Assembly: GCA_020628165.1 (NCBI GenBank)
Contig: JAHDFM010000001.1
Location: forward strand, 155,163 to 219,162
Direction of reading: 5' to 3'
Source of the DNA: Bdellovibrionales bacterium
GTDB taxonomy: Bacteria > Bdellovibrionota > Bdellovibrionia > Bdellovibrionales > UBA1609
Length of the DNA stretch: 64,000 bases
Made by a program: the position numbers and the translations under genes. Of the stretch, positions 63,614 to 64,000 are shown one piece after another. The number at the start of each line of letters is the position of its first letter. The first letter of the stretch is position 1. The notes beneath the pieces were generated by a model. It searched no databases. It was not told the DNA's origin and saw only the letters and a program-made list of their open reading frames with translations.

Positions 63614-64000
63614 TTAAAGAGAAATCTCTTCTTCAATCTCTTCAAAACTTTTATTGTCGATATCAATGTCACCTTCTGAGAAATCATTATCGAACGAAGT
63701 GTTTTCCCACTCAGTGGCCTGACGGTCGAGGGCTGCTTTTAATTGTTTTTGGTTAAAGATGGTTTCGTTATTCACTTTTTTGATAACATCACCTTTTTTG
63801 TAACCGAGTTCCTGATAAGTGCTATCACTTTTAACTTCAATCACTTTAAAAACATTTTCGTTAGCAATTGTTTTTTGCAACTCAACTTTGAGTTCGTTAT
63901 CAATATTAATGACTTGATCTTCTTTTAAGAGGGTATTTTTTGTAGGTGCTGAGTGAGCCATAGTGGAAAAGAAAAATAAAATAATGATCAGTGCTTTCAT
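63614..64000 (-). CDS. Small exported PDZ-domain protein
   Basis: The 128-residue product has a signal peptide (about residues 1-17, ending AHSA) and starts exactly at the window edge with an ATG. A PDZ-like segment (about 45-95) reads KVIEVKSDSTYQELGYKKGD, with the typical GYKKGDVI turn. It resembles the C-terminal PDZ of GspC-like or protease-associated proteins. The last 35 residues are strongly acidic (SFDNDFSEGDIDIDNKSFE). No catalytic domain is attached, so it may be an adaptor. Neighbours upstream are outside the window. Confidence 0.7.
   Translation of the reverse strand: MKALIIILFFFSTMAHSAPTKNTLLKEDQVINIDNELKVELQKTIANENVFKVIEVKSDSTYQELGYKKGDVIKKVNNETIFNQKQLKAALDRQATEWENTSFDNDFSEGDIDIDNKSFEEIEEEISL

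Noticed and set aside
1..64000. Search for CRISPR arrays, insertion sequences or prophage genes
   Set aside because: No regularly spaced repeats, transposase or phage structural genes were found. The only repeats are the short dispersed intergenic elements.

Overview
The window is an AT-rich, densely coded bacterial chromosome segment. I see no tRNA, rRNA, insertion sequence, prophage or CRISPR array. The organism is Gram-negative: it has LpxH, a Lol-type set of lipoproteins, ExbB/ExbD-like proteins, an RND pump and a MurE with the meso-diaminopimelate motif DNPR. A DivIVA-family protein next to YggS and ProC, many small lipoproteins, a Tad/Flp secretion apparatus with FHA proteins and frequent TTG/GTG starts together suggest a Bdellovibrionota-like (predatory or formerly 'deltaproteobacterial') lineage. 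That assignment is inference from gene content, not a database match.

Layout. 1-2.0 kb: a lipoprotein DsbA-like thioredoxin and, on the other strand, SfsA. 2.2-8.0 kb: a lipoate/2-oxoacid dehydrogenase operon (lipA, E2, lpdA, lipB) followed by an alpha/beta-hydrolase lipoprotein. A sigma70-like promoter and a CRP/FNR-like palindrome sit in front of it. 8.2-13.2 kb: a 1659-residue secreted or membrane protein that joins a catalytically dead M48-peptidase-like region to an ABC1/UbiB-like kinase domain. 13.3-17.0 kb: ExbD/ExbB, a sulfatase-fold lipoprotein lacking key metal ligands, and a radical SAM enzyme. 17.2-23.6 kb (minus strand): a tightly packed operon of TadC, DUF192, three FHA-domain membrane proteins and a PP2C-like pseudophosphatase. 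23.6-26.4 kb: Maf, YggS, ProC, DivIVA. 26.4-32.7 kb: fused SpmA/SpmB-like protein, RND transporter, DEDD exonuclease and an LspA with a HAMP-like tail. 33.0-36.5 kb: an MsbA-like ABC exporter, a 2OG-Fe(II) oxygenase-like protein and a REC-GGDEF protein. 36.8-43 kb: DacB, the Tad ATPase/secretin pair CpaF-CpaC, a membrane-anchored unknown, Hpt and a zinc-ribbon membrane protein.

43.4-63.6 kb is the division and cell wall (dcw) cluster: rsmH, ftsL, ftsI, murE, murF, mraY, murD, ftsW, murG, murC, murB, ftsQ, ftsA, ftsZ, then lpxH. mraZ and ddl are not present in it. Three accessory genes interrupt the cluster: a 384-residue lipoprotein between murF and mraY, a lipoprotein with a helical Ala/Lys/Glu-rich tail between murD and ftsW, and a 51-residue Ser-rich secreted peptide between murB and ftsQ. 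A hairpin terminator and a new promoter after murD imply that the cluster is not one transcript. The last gene is a small secreted PDZ protein.

The most unusual items are the M48-like/UbiB-like giant protein, the FHA/pseudophosphatase/Tad operon, the LspA-HAMP fusion, the dcw cargo genes and a family of about 26-bp dispersed intergenic repeats (seven copies seen).
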